Origin: Oscillatoriales cyanobacterium
GTDB taxonomy: Bacteria > Cyanobacteriota > Cyanobacteriia > Cyanobacteriales > Microcoleaceae
Length of the DNA stretch: 64,000 nt
Assembly: GCA_004293365.1 (NCBI GenBank)
Contig: RDYN01000011.1
Coordinates: 1 to 64,000, forward strand
Direction of reading: 5' to 3'
Part shown: positions 17,870 to 25,479 of the stretch, in pieces
Position numbering within the stretch: the stretch's first letter is position 1
Layout: each line of letters begins with the position of its first letter
Notes under the pieces: model-generated
What the model was told of the DNA's origin: nothing
Seen by the model: only the letters and a program-made list of their open reading frames with translations
Databases searched by the model: none
Made by a program: the position numbers and the translations under genes

Positions 17870-18541
17870 ATGACATTTGAATTCGACCATATCTTCATCT
17901 TAACTGATATTGGTGCCCCGGAAGCCGATCGCCTTTCATCCCTCGGTTTAGCCGAGGGTCGCTCTAGAATTCATCACGGACAAGGTACCACCAATCGCTG
18001 TTTCTTTTTCCATAACGCGATGTTGGAACTGTTGTGGGTGCGCGATTCAGAAGAGGCGCAATCTGAGCCAATTTATCGGACTCGTCTGTGGGAGCGATCG
18101 ACAAATCGGAACAATGACGCCTGTCCCTTTGGCATCTGTTTGCGTCCAGCCAGAGGTTCTGAGCACACAGTAGCATTTTCTACTTGGGCCTATCATCCAC
18201 CTTATTTACCTGAAACGATGAGTATTGCGGTGGCCACAAATAGTGATGTCTTAACTGAACCGATGCTGTTCCAAACTCTCTTTGGTAAGCGTCCAGATCG
18301 AGACCCTGCTGAGAGGTTACAGCCTTTGAATCATCACATTGGCTTCCGCGAAATCACTCGTGTAGAATTAATCAGTCCTGCTGCGAATAATCCATCACCA
18401 GAACTTCAATCAGTAATTGATACAAATCAGGTCAATTTACGACTCGGAACCGAGTATTTTGTGGAGCTTGGTTTTGATGGAGAAGTCCAGGGAAAACAGG
18501 TAGATTTCCGACCTGGATTGCCACTAATAATAAGTTGGTAA
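17870..18541 (+). CDS. VOC/glyoxalase-like domain protein
   Basis: A 223-residue protein starting FEFDHIFILTDIGAPEADRL, followed by a GRSRIHHGQGTTNRCFFFHN strand-turn and NAMLELLWVRDSEEA. The early His, the Gln/Thr-rich strand and the Glu in LELLW fit a vicinal-oxygen-chelate fold that holds a metal through His/Glu. The substrate is unknown. It begins 33 bp after the HigA gene on the same strand and may be co-transcribed with it, though functional linkage is doubtful. Confidence 0.7.
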   Translation: MTFEFDHIFILTDIGAPEADRLSSLGLAEGRSRIHHGQGTTNRCFFFHNAMLELLWVRDSEEAQSEPIYRTRLWERSTNRNNDACPFGICLRPARGSEHTVAFSTWAYHPPYLPETMSIAVATNSDVLTEPMLFQTLFGKRPDRDPAERLQPLNHHIGFREITRVELISPAANNPSPELQSVIDTNQVNLRLGTEYFVELGFDGEVQGKQVDFRPGLPLIISW

Positions 18542-18734
18542 AGCGAACAATCAACCTATTATTATACTTTAAATCCTTCGCTCAATTTAGGACTTAGCCA
18601 CGGGTTGCCAGAAACCGGGTTTTTCCGAAAAATATTCGCTGTAGTCCACAGATGAGGCAAAAAACCCGGTTTCTTTGTCGGGAGTGCATAACTTCTGAAA
18701 TAAATCCATTTTTCCTAGAAAAATGTTGCAGCGA

Positions 18735-18975
18735 TCGCCCTTTTGACATCCCAATTCATGAGCCCTGTAAGCTGTCGGTATCATGCCCGTCAACTGCCGA
18801 AACTGTCTGCTCAGATGGCTGTGGCTGTTAAACCCGCATCAATACGCCAATTTTCGCGATCGATCGCTCTTTTTGCTTTAACAACTGCTTCGCCCGTTCG
18901 ATCCGTTGTTGCAGCAGATACTGATAGGGATCTGTGCCGATCGCTTGTTTGAACCTAGGGCTAAAATGAAACTAT
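18735..18975 (-). pseudogene. AraC-family regulator C-terminal remnant, frameshifted
   Basis: Reading the minus strand from about 18975 gives the AraC helix-turn-helix core FSPRFKQAIGTDPYQYLLQQ then RIERAKQLLKQKERSIAKIG before a stop. After a frameshift the second half continues as SHSHLSRQFRQLTGMIPTAY (about 18770-18825). Both halves match the two-HTH C-terminal domain of AraC/XylS regulators, with the middle damaged. No N-terminal ligand domain is visible. This is a decayed gene. Confidence 0.75.
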
Positions 18976-19029
18976 AGCCCCTCTCAAAAAGATGAGGTAT
19001 GTAGTTGGGAAGAGAGCCCTATACGTTTA

Positions 19030-19140
19030 GGTAGTGCCTTTTCGTAAAGGATGAAGAATAATCGACCTTTCGTGGAGTCTCACCCAGTCTGACTTCCAAA
19101 ATAGAGTATTTTACTCTGTCCTTTACGAAATACCACTACC
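19030..19140. mobile_element. MITE-like element with 23-bp inverted ends
   Basis: The ends 19030-19052 (GGTAGTGCCTTTTCGTAAAG) and 19118-19140 (CTTTACGAAATACCACTACC) are imperfect inverted repeats around a ~65-bp core with no coding capacity. No clear target duplication is seen. It lies between the AraC remnant and a GNAT gene. A single GTGGGATGGGCGTCCCGCCC arm, shared with 44726-44778, follows at 19149-19170. Confidence 0.55.
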
Positions 19141-19208
19141 AAAAATTTGTGGGATGGGCGTCCCGCCCGTCCTAGCTATTTTTGCAAGAAATCTAATATT
19201 TGAGATTG

Positions 19209-19697
19209 ATGATGGAAATGCGGATTGAACCTTACCACGCCGATCGACTGGATGCCGTGATTCGTCTTTCGCTACGGGCATGGGCTCCGGTCTTTGATTC
19301 GATTCAGAAGGTGATGGATCTTGACGTATATCGGGAATTCTATCCCGACGATTGGCGTGTGAACCAACAAAAGGCTGTCGAGGATGTCTGCGCTGCCGAA
19401 GATACAAATGTCTGGGTTGCTATTGATGCAGGTTCCACTGTGGGCTTTGTCGCCGTGAAACTAGATTCGGAAAGCAGCATAGGTGAAATATACATGATCG
19501 CTGTCGATCCAGACTTTCAAGGTTGCGGCATTGGTAGCGCTCTGACAGAATTCGCTGTAAATTGGATGAAAGATGCAGGGATGTCTGTGGCGATGGTCGA
19601 AACCGGAGGCGATCCGGGTCATGCCGCAGCCCGTCGCACCTATGAAAAGGCGGGCTTCGGGCTGTTACCCATCGCCAGATACTTCAAAAAGCTGTAG
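19209..19697 (+). CDS. GNAT family N-acetyltransferase
   Basis: A protein of about 160 residues with the GNAT core: N-terminal MRIEPYHADRLDAVIRLS, beta4 IGEIYMIAVDPDFQGCGIGS (acetyl-CoA pyrophosphate loop of the QxxGxG/A type, here QGCGIG), alpha4 and a C-terminal ETGGDPGHAAARRTYEKAGF. The substrate is not deducible. Several ATGs (19209, 19212, 19218) could start it; a TTG at 19200 is less likely. It is the first of a plus-strand accessory run with two more acetyltransferases. Confidence 0.85.
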   Translation: MMEMRIEPYHADRLDAVIRLSLRAWAPVFDSIQKVMDLDVYREFYPDDWRVNQQKAVEDVCAAEDTNVWVAIDAGSTVGFVAVKLDSESSIGEIYMIAVDPDFQGCGIGSALTEFAVNWMKDAGMSVAMVETGGDPGHAAARRTYEKAGFGLLPIARYFKKL

Positions 19698-19853
19698 ATT
19701 TGTAGGCTTTTGTTGAACGAATGAGAAACCCAACATCTTGAGGACAAGATATTAACGGTGTCGTGATTCAACTCATCGAGCAATATGTCATCTCTCTGTT
19801 TAACCTCAACCCAAGCAGTTGAAAACAAACGTTCAAAATCAAAGTAAGCAGTC

Positions 19854-19931
19854 ACGATCAATCTACGTCCTGCCACCTCCAGCGATTTGGATCTGCTGCG
19901 ACGCTGGGATGAGAAACCTCCTGTGGTCAAT
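19854..19931 (+). pseudogene. duplicated N-terminal stub of the following acetyltransferase gene
   Basis: Codons from ACG 19854 read TINLRPATSSDLDLLRRWDE then KPPVVNA. The acetyltransferase that starts at 19968 reads MINLRSATSADLALLEHWDE then QPHVINA. The two are in the same frame 36 bp apart, and the start codon of the first copy is ACG instead of ATG. This is the remainder of a tandem duplication whose upstream copy has lost all but its first ~27 codons. Confidence 0.8.
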
Positions 19932-19967
19932 GCCAAAAATATGCCGAAAATAAAGGTCGATGAAATG

Positions 19968-20483
19968 ATGATAAACCTCCGCTCTGCCACATCTGCTGAT
20001 TTGGCTCTACTGGAACATTGGGATGAGCAACCTCATGTCATTAATGCCGATCCTAACGATGATTGGGGTTGGGAGATAGAACTCGATCGCACTCCCGACT
20101 GGAGAGAGCAATTAATTGCAGAAATCGATGGCCGGGCGATCGGATTTATCCAGATTATCGATCCGGCACTTGAGGATAGTCACTACTGGGGCGATTACGA
20201 ACCGAATCTACGTGCGATCGACATTTGGATTGGAGAAGAGACAGATTTGGGCAAAGGCTACGGCACAAAAATGATGCAGCTTGCACTGACTCGATGCTTC
20301 GCCGACTCTGCTGTGACGGCTGTACTCATCGATCCACTTGCTAACAATACCCGTGCCCACCGCTTCTACGAACGTCTTGGCTTTCAATTTGTTGAACCGC
20401 GACGTTTCGGCGAGGATGACTGTTTTGTTTATCGCCTGAACCGGGCAGATTGGCATCCCAGTAATGAGAAGAATGCTGAATGA
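19968..20483 (+). CDS. GNAT acetyltransferase, AAC(6')-like
   Basis: About 171 residues. It has the pattern of the Acetyltransf_8/AAC(6') group: DLALLEHWDEQPHVINADPN, then IGFIQIIDPALEDSHYWGDY, the acetyl-CoA loop DLGKGYGTKMMQLAL and LIDPLANNTRAHRFYERLGF with the ending FVEPRRFGEDDCFVYRL. Relatives include aminoglycoside 6'-N-acetyltransferases and siderophore acetyltransferases, but resistance cannot be claimed from this alone. The frame is open further upstream only because it reads into a partial duplicate; the MINLR start is the natural one. Confidence 0.85.
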   Translation: MINLRSATSADLALLEHWDEQPHVINADPNDDWGWEIELDRTPDWREQLIAEIDGRAIGFIQIIDPALEDSHYWGDYEPNLRAIDIWIGEETDLGKGYGTKMMQLALTRCFADSAVTAVLIDPLANNTRAHRFYERLGFQFVEPRRFGEDDCFVYRLNRADWHPSNEKNAE

Positions 20484-20525
20484 CTTATTCTTGGACAAGC
20501 ATCGCCCTGGAAAGGAGGTTAATGA

Positions 20526-21056
20526 ATGACACAAATCGTACTTTACATTGCAACCAGTCTGGACGGTTATATTGCTCGTAAAGACGGTAGTATTGATTGG
20601 CTTACAGCTTTTGAGACGCACGAAACCGACCACGGGTATGGTGAGTTTTATCAGGCGATCGATGGATTGGCGATGGGGCGCAAAACCTACGAACAGGTGT
20701 TGAGCTTTGGCGAGTGGCCGCATCCCGGCAAGCCATCCTACGTTTTTACTCAACAAAGGCGATCGCCCGATCGCGATGATGTATCATTTACCTCCGCAAC
20801 CCCGGATAAATTTCTGCACGAAATGGAGTTGCAAGGACTCCAACAAATTTGGCTGGTTGGAGGCGCAGAATTAATCGCCTCATTCCTCCAATGTCAACTA
20901 ATTGATGAATACATTCTGTCGATCGCACCCATCGTGTTAGGCGAAGGAATTCCCTTATTCTTGCCATCTCCCATGGAGCTGAAATTAAAGTTAATAGAAG
21001 TAGAGAAGTATCCGACAGAGTTAGTTCAAATCAAATATGCTAAGGAGAAAAGTTAA
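20526..21056 (+). CDS. RibD/dihydrofolate reductase-like protein
   Basis: A 176-residue protein with the RibD C-terminal/DHFR fold: IVLYIATSLDGYIARKDGSI, then IDGLAMGRKTYEQVLSFGEW (nucleotide-binding MGRxTYE), QQIWLVGGAELIASFLQCQL (GG motif for NADPH) and DEYILSIAPIVLGEGIPLF. Such proteins reduce pteridine-like or flavin-precursor substrates with NADPH; the real substrate is unknown. A strong ribosome-binding site (AAAGGAGG) precedes the ATG. The TAATG overlap with the next gene shows translational coupling. Confidence 0.85.
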   Translation: MTQIVLYIATSLDGYIARKDGSIDWLTAFETHETDHGYGEFYQAIDGLAMGRKTYEQVLSFGEWPHPGKPSYVFTQQRRSPDRDDVSFTSATPDKFLHEMELQGLQQIWLVGGAELIASFLQCQLIDEYILSIAPIVLGEGIPLFLPSPMELKLKLIEVEKYPTELVQIKYAKEKS

Positions 21057-21460
21057 TGATTGAAACATACAAAGGAAGCTGTCACTGTGGCAAAGTTCGC
21101 TTTGAAGCCAATCTCGATCTCAGCACAGGTTCTATGAAGTGTAACTGCTCAATCTGCACCAAAACAAGATTTTGGGAAACACACATTAAACCAGAGGATT
21201 TTCGTTTACTCGCCGGCGAAAACGATCTGTCTGATTATCAATTTGGTTCCAATAGCGTACATCATTTATTCTGCAAGCATTGTGGCGTCCGTCCCTTTGT
21301 CAGTGGACATATAGAAGAGATTGGCGGTGATTTCTACGCGGTCAACCTTGCTTGTTTGGATGAGGTAGATCCGAGCAAGCTTGTCGAAGGCCCGATTCAT
21401 TATGCAGACGGACGTAATAATAATTGGCAATGTTCTCCTCCCGCAACACGACACCTTTAG
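21056..21460 (+). CDS. GFA family zinc protein
   Basis: A 134-residue GFA (glutathione-dependent formaldehyde-activating enzyme-like) protein. Zinc ligands are visible as CHCGKVRFEA, CNCSICTK and FCKHCGVRPF. The ATG overlaps the stop of the reductase gene by one base. GFA proteins are built around two zinc sites; most have unknown substrates and few act on S-hydroxymethylglutathione. Probably one operon with the reductase and perhaps the membrane protein after it. Confidence 0.88.
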   Translation: MIETYKGSCHCGKVRFEANLDLSTGSMKCNCSICTKTRFWETHIKPEDFRLLAGENDLSDYQFGSNSVHHLFCKHCGVRPFVSGHIEEIGGDFYAVNLACLDEVDPSKLVEGPIHYADGRNNNWQCSPPATRHL

Positions 21461-21504
21461 CTAGTGGCAAACAGTCCCATAGCCCACGATTAAGGAGTAG
21501 CACA

Positions 21505-21942
21505 ATGATTTCCACAGCGATGCAAAGTCAAGCAATCACAGATTATGGAATCAAGCTCATTGCAACAGTGAATGGAATTGCAGCCCTACTGCACTTTGGT
21601 TTCTGGATATTTGCTCTCCTGCGGCTGCCGCGTCCATCGGTTGTCGAAGCAGAAGCAGAACGTATTGACCTAATCGTGACTTACGGATTGGGTATTGCGG
21701 ATCTTTTATGGTCTGTGCCTCTGCTGATTGTAGGTTGTTTTTGGCTTAACAATGGCAGCGATATTGGTTGGCTAGCGGCACAAATGGCAAACGTGCTTTA
21801 TTGGTACTCTTTTACTTTTATTCTGGTGCGCGAACTGAATGCCAAGTCTATTCGTTTTGGCACTCTGCTATTTTCGCCGTTTGCGCTGTTCTCGCTGTGG
21901 GCTGCCTGGTATCTATGGCAGGTTCGCGCCATGTTTTATTAA
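21505..21942 (+). CDS. four-helix membrane protein of unknown function
   Basis: About 145 residues from ATG 21505, which has an AAGGAG about 9 bases ahead; longer starts overlap the GFA gene. Four hydrophobic segments: IKLIATVNGIAALLHFGFWI, LIVTYGLGIADLLWSVPLLI, WLAAQMANVLYWYSFTFILV and FGTLLFSPFALFSLWAAWYL. There are no charged active-site-like motifs. I do not recognise the family. It may share the operon of the two preceding genes. Confidence 0.7.
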   Translation: MISTAMQSQAITDYGIKLIATVNGIAALLHFGFWIFALLRLPRPSVVEAEAERIDLIVTYGLGIADLLWSVPLLIVGCFWLNNGSDIGWLAAQMANVLYWYSFTFILVRELNAKSIRFGTLLFSPFALFSLWAAWYLWQVRAMFY

Positions 21943-22128
21943 CCGGGCGATAGGTTATGCAGGAAAAGTTCTAGTTGGATGCCTGTGAAGGAAAACAACT
22001 GTTTGGAAAAGTCTTATTTGATGAGGCTGTTCACAAGATGAAAACGCCGCGATTTATAAGGGCGATCGAGCAAATGGCTCGATAAGATGTACGCTTTAGT
22101 CATGACATTCAGGAAAATGGCCTGCGTT

Positions 22129-22287
22129 TATAGCAATCCTAAATCATTTTCAATAACTGGTTCCTAGGCTCTGCCTCTTAACCGATGTAAGCGAGGCTCT
22201 GCCTCGTGCGAAAATGGAGGCTCTTCCTCCGGATCTGCCGAACCCGGCTCTTCCTGGTAACGAGTATAATCATTTAGGATTGCTATA
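22129..22287. mobile_element. MITE-like repeat with ~20-bp inverted ends
   Basis: TATAGCAATCCTAAATCATT (22129-22148) is repeated inverted at 22268-22287 with one mismatch. The core carries four GGCTCTGCCTC/GGCTCTTCCTC-type units. No frame of note. It lies in the 400-bp gap between the membrane protein and the AlkD-like gene. Confidence 0.7.
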
Positions 22288-22341
22288 GTAGGCTAGGCTG
22301 GATAGTTAGATCTAACATTCCACCTTTTTGCCGATCGTTGA

Positions 22342-23199
22342 ATGAAACATACCGCAATTGATATGCCGCGCATTCCCACCGCGCCGAGTTCAATTCAGAA
22401 GGGAGTTGCTATGAAGCATCTGCTTGGCTCAGAAGCAGTTGATTGTTTGGCACACAATATCTTGCTCGCGTACCCGCAATTTGATGAAAAATCGTTTCGT
22501 CAGGTTGCGTTGGATGGATTGGATTCGCTTGAACTGATGGAACGAGGCAGACATCTCGCATCAGCACTCCGTCAATGTTTGCCTGACAAATACGCGACAG
22601 CTATTGAGATACTTGTGGCTTCTTTGACACCGCCACTAACTCAAACAGATGGACTCAAACTGGCAGTATTTTTTTATCTTCCTCATATTTGTTTTATTGC
22701 TAAGTATGGTATGGAACTAAAATATAATGATGGACAAGATCCGTTTGAAATATCCATGCTTGCCCAGTACGAACTTACCAGACGGTTTAGTGCGGAGTTT
22801 TCCATACGACCGTTTCTAATTCAACAACAAGATCGGACTCTTTCCCGACTGGTTGATTGGATATCCGATCCAGATCATCATGTCCGGCGTCTTTGTTCGG
22901 AAGGTACGCGACCCAGACTTCCTTGGGGAACACGAATTCCCGCTTTTATCGCCAACCCAGCCCCCATTTTCCCAATCCTTGATGCCCTGAAGGACGATCG
23001 CAGCCTTTACGTCCGTCGCAGTGTCGCCAACAATCTGGGCGATATTGCAAAAGACCACCCCGAACAGGTATTTGCAATTTGCGATCGTTGGCTAAACGGT
23101 GCCTCAAATGAAGTCAAATGGCTCATCCGCCATGCTCTTCGGTACCCAGCAAAAAAGGGAAATAAAACCGCTCTCCAACTTAGAGTCGCAGCTAAATAA
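22342..23199 (+). CDS. DNA alkylation repair (AlkD-like HEAT) protein
   Basis: A 285-residue all-helical protein. The C-terminal half shows HEAT-like repeats with the AlkC/AlkD-family phrases LVDWISDPDHHVRRLCSEGT then RPRLPWGTRIPAF, and DDRSLYVRRSVANNLGDIAK then DHPEQVF. Family members excise alkylated bases or bind damaged DNA. The Arg/Pro-rich RPRLPWG loop is characteristic of the AlkC-like branch. Internal ATGs (22363, 22411) are possible starts. It stands alone between two repeat elements. Confidence 0.85.
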   Translation: MKHTAIDMPRIPTAPSSIQKGVAMKHLLGSEAVDCLAHNILLAYPQFDEKSFRQVALDGLDSLELMERGRHLASALRQCLPDKYATAIEILVASLTPPLTQTDGLKLAVFFYLPHICFIAKYGMELKYNDGQDPFEISMLAQYELTRRFSAEFSIRPFLIQQQDRTLSRLVDWISDPDHHVRRLCSEGTRPRLPWGTRIPAFIANPAPIFPILDALKDDRSLYVRRSVANNLGDIAKDHPEQVFAICDRWLNGASNEVKWLIRHALRYPAKKGNKTALQLRVAAK

Positions 23200-23287
23200 C
23201 GAAAATCACTTTAATAAACCTCTCCTAAAAAGATTCTGGAGGCCTTGCTATATGACGATTTTCAAATAAAACTGTTTTTGTTGCGTA

Positions 23288-23380
23288 ATACCATTTTTCT
23301 ATGAAGCTGCATGGAATAGATACTTTACCGGAAAGGATTTTAGGCGAACAAGGTCGTGCAGCTTCATAGTGAATTGGTAT
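23288..23380. mobile_element. 93-bp MITE, copy A
   Basis: The ends ATACCATTTTTCTATGAAGC and GCTTCATAGTGAATTGGTAT form imperfect inverted repeats (ATACCA...GAAGCTGCA). It differs from copy B at only two bases by eye. No coding capacity. Confidence 0.8.
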
Positions 23381-23429
23381 CAGTACTTTCCATTCCTAAG
23401 CCGTAAGGTGCGCATTGCGCACCCTACTG

Positions 23430-23522
23430 ATACCATTTTTTTATGAAGCTGCATGGAATAGATACTTTACCGGAAAGGATTTTAGGCGAACAATGTCGTG
23501 CAGCTTCATAGTGAATTGGTAT
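23430..23522. mobile_element. 93-bp MITE, copy B
   Basis: Same orientation and nearly the same sequence as copy A, 49 bp downstream; the spacer is a GTAAGGTGCGCATTGCGCAC-type repeat. A third, longer member with related ends is at 47114-47258. Confidence 0.8.
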
Positions 23523-23575
23523 AAGTCATATTTGAATTAAATTTCCAATGACATATCGATCGAGAAGGCAGAACC

Positions 23576-24091
23576 ATGATTAAGACGACTAATCTGCAAC
23601 TACTCCCCGTCGAACGGATTCACATCAAGGCTTTTTTGAGCAGTAAAAGCGAGCTAGCAAAACTTTTGCAAGTCACCGTACCTAATAACTGGCCGCACTT
23701 TCCTCACGCATTTTCCCTCCCTGACGATGAATCTTTACCGCTTCCTAATGGTTGGAATGGATATTTTTTTATTCAGCCAAAAGAGTCAGTGCTTGTGGGT
23801 AATGGAGGTTTCAAAGGTCAGCCGAATGAGTCAGGTATTGTAGAAATTGGGTATGAAATTGCTGCCGAATATTGGAATCGCGGATTGGCAACTGAGGCGG
23901 TGCAGGGGCTAATTGACTATGCTTTCGATCGCGAGGAAGTGCGAGCAGTCAACGCTCATACTCTGGGTGAAACTAATGCTTCTAATCGGGTATTACAGAA
24001 GGTGGGGATGCGGTTTGTGTCGGATGTTGCTCATTCTCAATTAGGTACAATCTGGCTGTGGCAGATCGATCGAGATTCTGCCAATCGTTGA
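23576..24091 (+). CDS. GNAT acetyltransferase, RimJ/RimL type
   Basis: 171 residues. The N-terminal TTNLQLLPVERIHIKAFL is followed by VGNGGFKGQPNESGIVEIGY, the acetyl-CoA loop EYWNRGLATEAVQGLIDYAF and AHTLGETNASNRVLQKVGMR. This matches the Acetyltransf_3 (RimJ/RimL-like) group that acetylates protein N-termini or small amines. The substrate is not known. An AGAAGG sequence precedes the ATG. Single gene flanked by repeats. Confidence 0.85.
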   Translation: MIKTTNLQLLPVERIHIKAFLSSKSELAKLLQVTVPNNWPHFPHAFSLPDDESLPLPNGWNGYFFIQPKESVLVGNGGFKGQPNESGIVEIGYEIAAEYWNRGLATEAVQGLIDYAFDREEVRAVNAHTLGETNASNRVLQKVGMRFVSDVAHSQLGTIWLWQIDRDSANR

Positions 24092-24326
24092 TGGAATGGA
24101 TGAGGATTTTTGTAGCAGGGGTCAACGCTGGGCAAAGACTTTAGAGCTGGAGCTTAATACTAAGTACATTTTCTTGCCGATCTACTTACTAGATTAAGTT
24201 TACCAACTTTATGTAGAATATGCTGGCTCTGTCAAATAAATTAACCACAATTATTGTAGAGACGGGTTCGCGGGCGATCGGCAATATCAGCAATAACACC
24301 CGCAAACCGGATTTGATTGGGAAATT

Positions 24327-25058
24327 TTAAGCTCGCAAATCGCCTAAAGCTTTCAAGGCAAATTGTGGCAAAGCCAACATCCTGCGCCAGCGCCAAGGTT
24401 CTTGATAAAGCCGGTACAACCATTCTAAATGATTGTCGCAAAACCAAGCCGGTGCGCGGTCTTTTGTTCCCGCCCAAATATCGAAACTGCCGCCAACTCC
24501 CACCCAAATAGACTGCGGACAAAGGTGTCGGTTTTTGGCAATCCAAAACTCTTGACGAGGCACTCCCAAGCCAACAAAAATAATTTTTGGCTGCATTTGT
24601 TTGAGGCTTTCACAGAATTCTGTTTCCTCATCAGCAGAAAGATAGCCGTGTTGAGAAGAAATCGACAAGCCGTTAACTTTTTGCTGCCAACTTTCCGCCG
24701 CCTTCGCCGTCACTCCGGGCGCACCTCCAAAGAAAAATATCGGTTCCGAATTCGGCAAAGTTCCCCCCTGTTGCAGCAGCGATTCTGCTAGTTCAATCCC
24801 CGGAAACCGCTGTGCCGATTTGCCGCGCATTCGCAAATACAGCACCACTCCCGAACCGTCGGGTATTACGAGTTCCGCAGAGCGAATTACATCGGCTAAA
24901 GCCGGATTTTGCTCGGCTTGCATTGCCATTTCTGCATTCAGCGTCACAACGTGACTTCCTAAGCCTTGATGCAGGCGCTCTATCAGCCAACCTGCATAAT
25001 CGTCTAATATGTGAACTGGTAGTCCCAGCACTGAAAATTGCGGGCGCGATCGATCCAT
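24327..25058 (-). CDS. WecG/TagA/CpsF glycosyltransferase
   Basis: 243 residues from ATG 25058 (MDRSRPQFSVLGLPVHILDD); an upstream ATG at 25085 is also in frame. GT26 signatures: VVTLNAEMAMQAEQNPALAD, AELVIPDGSGVVLYLRMRGK (with the catalytic-region Asp-Gly), IIFVGLGVPRQEFWIAKN and WVGVGGSFDIWAGTKDRAP. These enzymes transfer N-acetylmannosamine(uronate) or similar sugars to lipid-linked intermediates in envelope polysaccharide synthesis at the membrane. The C-terminal LEWLYRLYQEPWRWRRML helix is the usual membrane-association segment. Confidence 0.92.
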   Translation of the reverse strand: MDRSRPQFSVLGLPVHILDDYAGWLIERLHQGLGSHVVTLNAEMAMQAEQNPALADVIRSAELVIPDGSGVVLYLRMRGKSAQRFPGIELAESLLQQGGTLPNSEPIFFFGGAPGVTAKAAESWQQKVNGLSISSQHGYLSADEETEFCESLKQMQPKIIFVGLGVPRQEFWIAKNRHLCPQSIWVGVGGSFDIWAGTKDRAPAWFCDNHLEWLYRLYQEPWRWRRMLALPQFALKALGDLRA

Positions 25059-25229
25059 ATTTCTTTCTTTGAGATTCCTACACACCTAGTTGTTTAAATT
25101 AGCTTAGTTTGGCGATCGCCCTCAGACAAGTCTCGGACGCAAAAAACCCGATTTTTGGCACCAAAAGTCTGTTAAGTCATCATTCTGTGGCCGATAAACC
25201 GGGTTTTTGGTCGAAATCGCGATCGCCCG

Positions 25230-25367
25230 TTAGCGTTCAATTTTCTTGACAGAGCCGTCAGCGTACCATTCCATAGGTACCAGCTCAATTTTACCATTAA
25301 TTTTCACTGTAGAGTAGACAATTTTCACCAAAGGAACGCTGTTGTTATTGTTGTTGCGGCTAGACAT
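25230..25367 (-). CDS. 45-residue small protein of unknown function
   Basis: ATG 25367, stop 25230-25232. Product MSSRNNNNNSVPLVKIVYST then VKINGKIELVPMEWYADGSV then KKIER. An AAGGTGA lies 6-7 bases upstream. After an Asn run the sequence alternates as beta strands, like a tiny barrel or OB-like fold. Codon use matches its neighbours, and the 393-bp gap between two genes holds no other frame. It is too short for usual gene callers. I do not recognise it. Confidence 0.65.
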   Translation of the reverse strand: MSSRNNNNNSVPLVKIVYSTVKINGKIELVPMEWYADGSVKKIER

Positions 25368-25479
25368 GGCAATCACCTTGCGAGAGTTTGCAGAACTTGA
25401 GAAATGATAGAATCTCTGATATATTTAAAAGTCTATTCACCGCAATTGATCTCGCATCAGGAAAACTAAGGAAAACGAA

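Noticed and set aside
19968-20483. Calling the acetyltransferase an aminoglycoside resistance gene
   Set aside because: The fold is shared with siderophore and other acetyltransferases; no sequence feature here proves the substrate.
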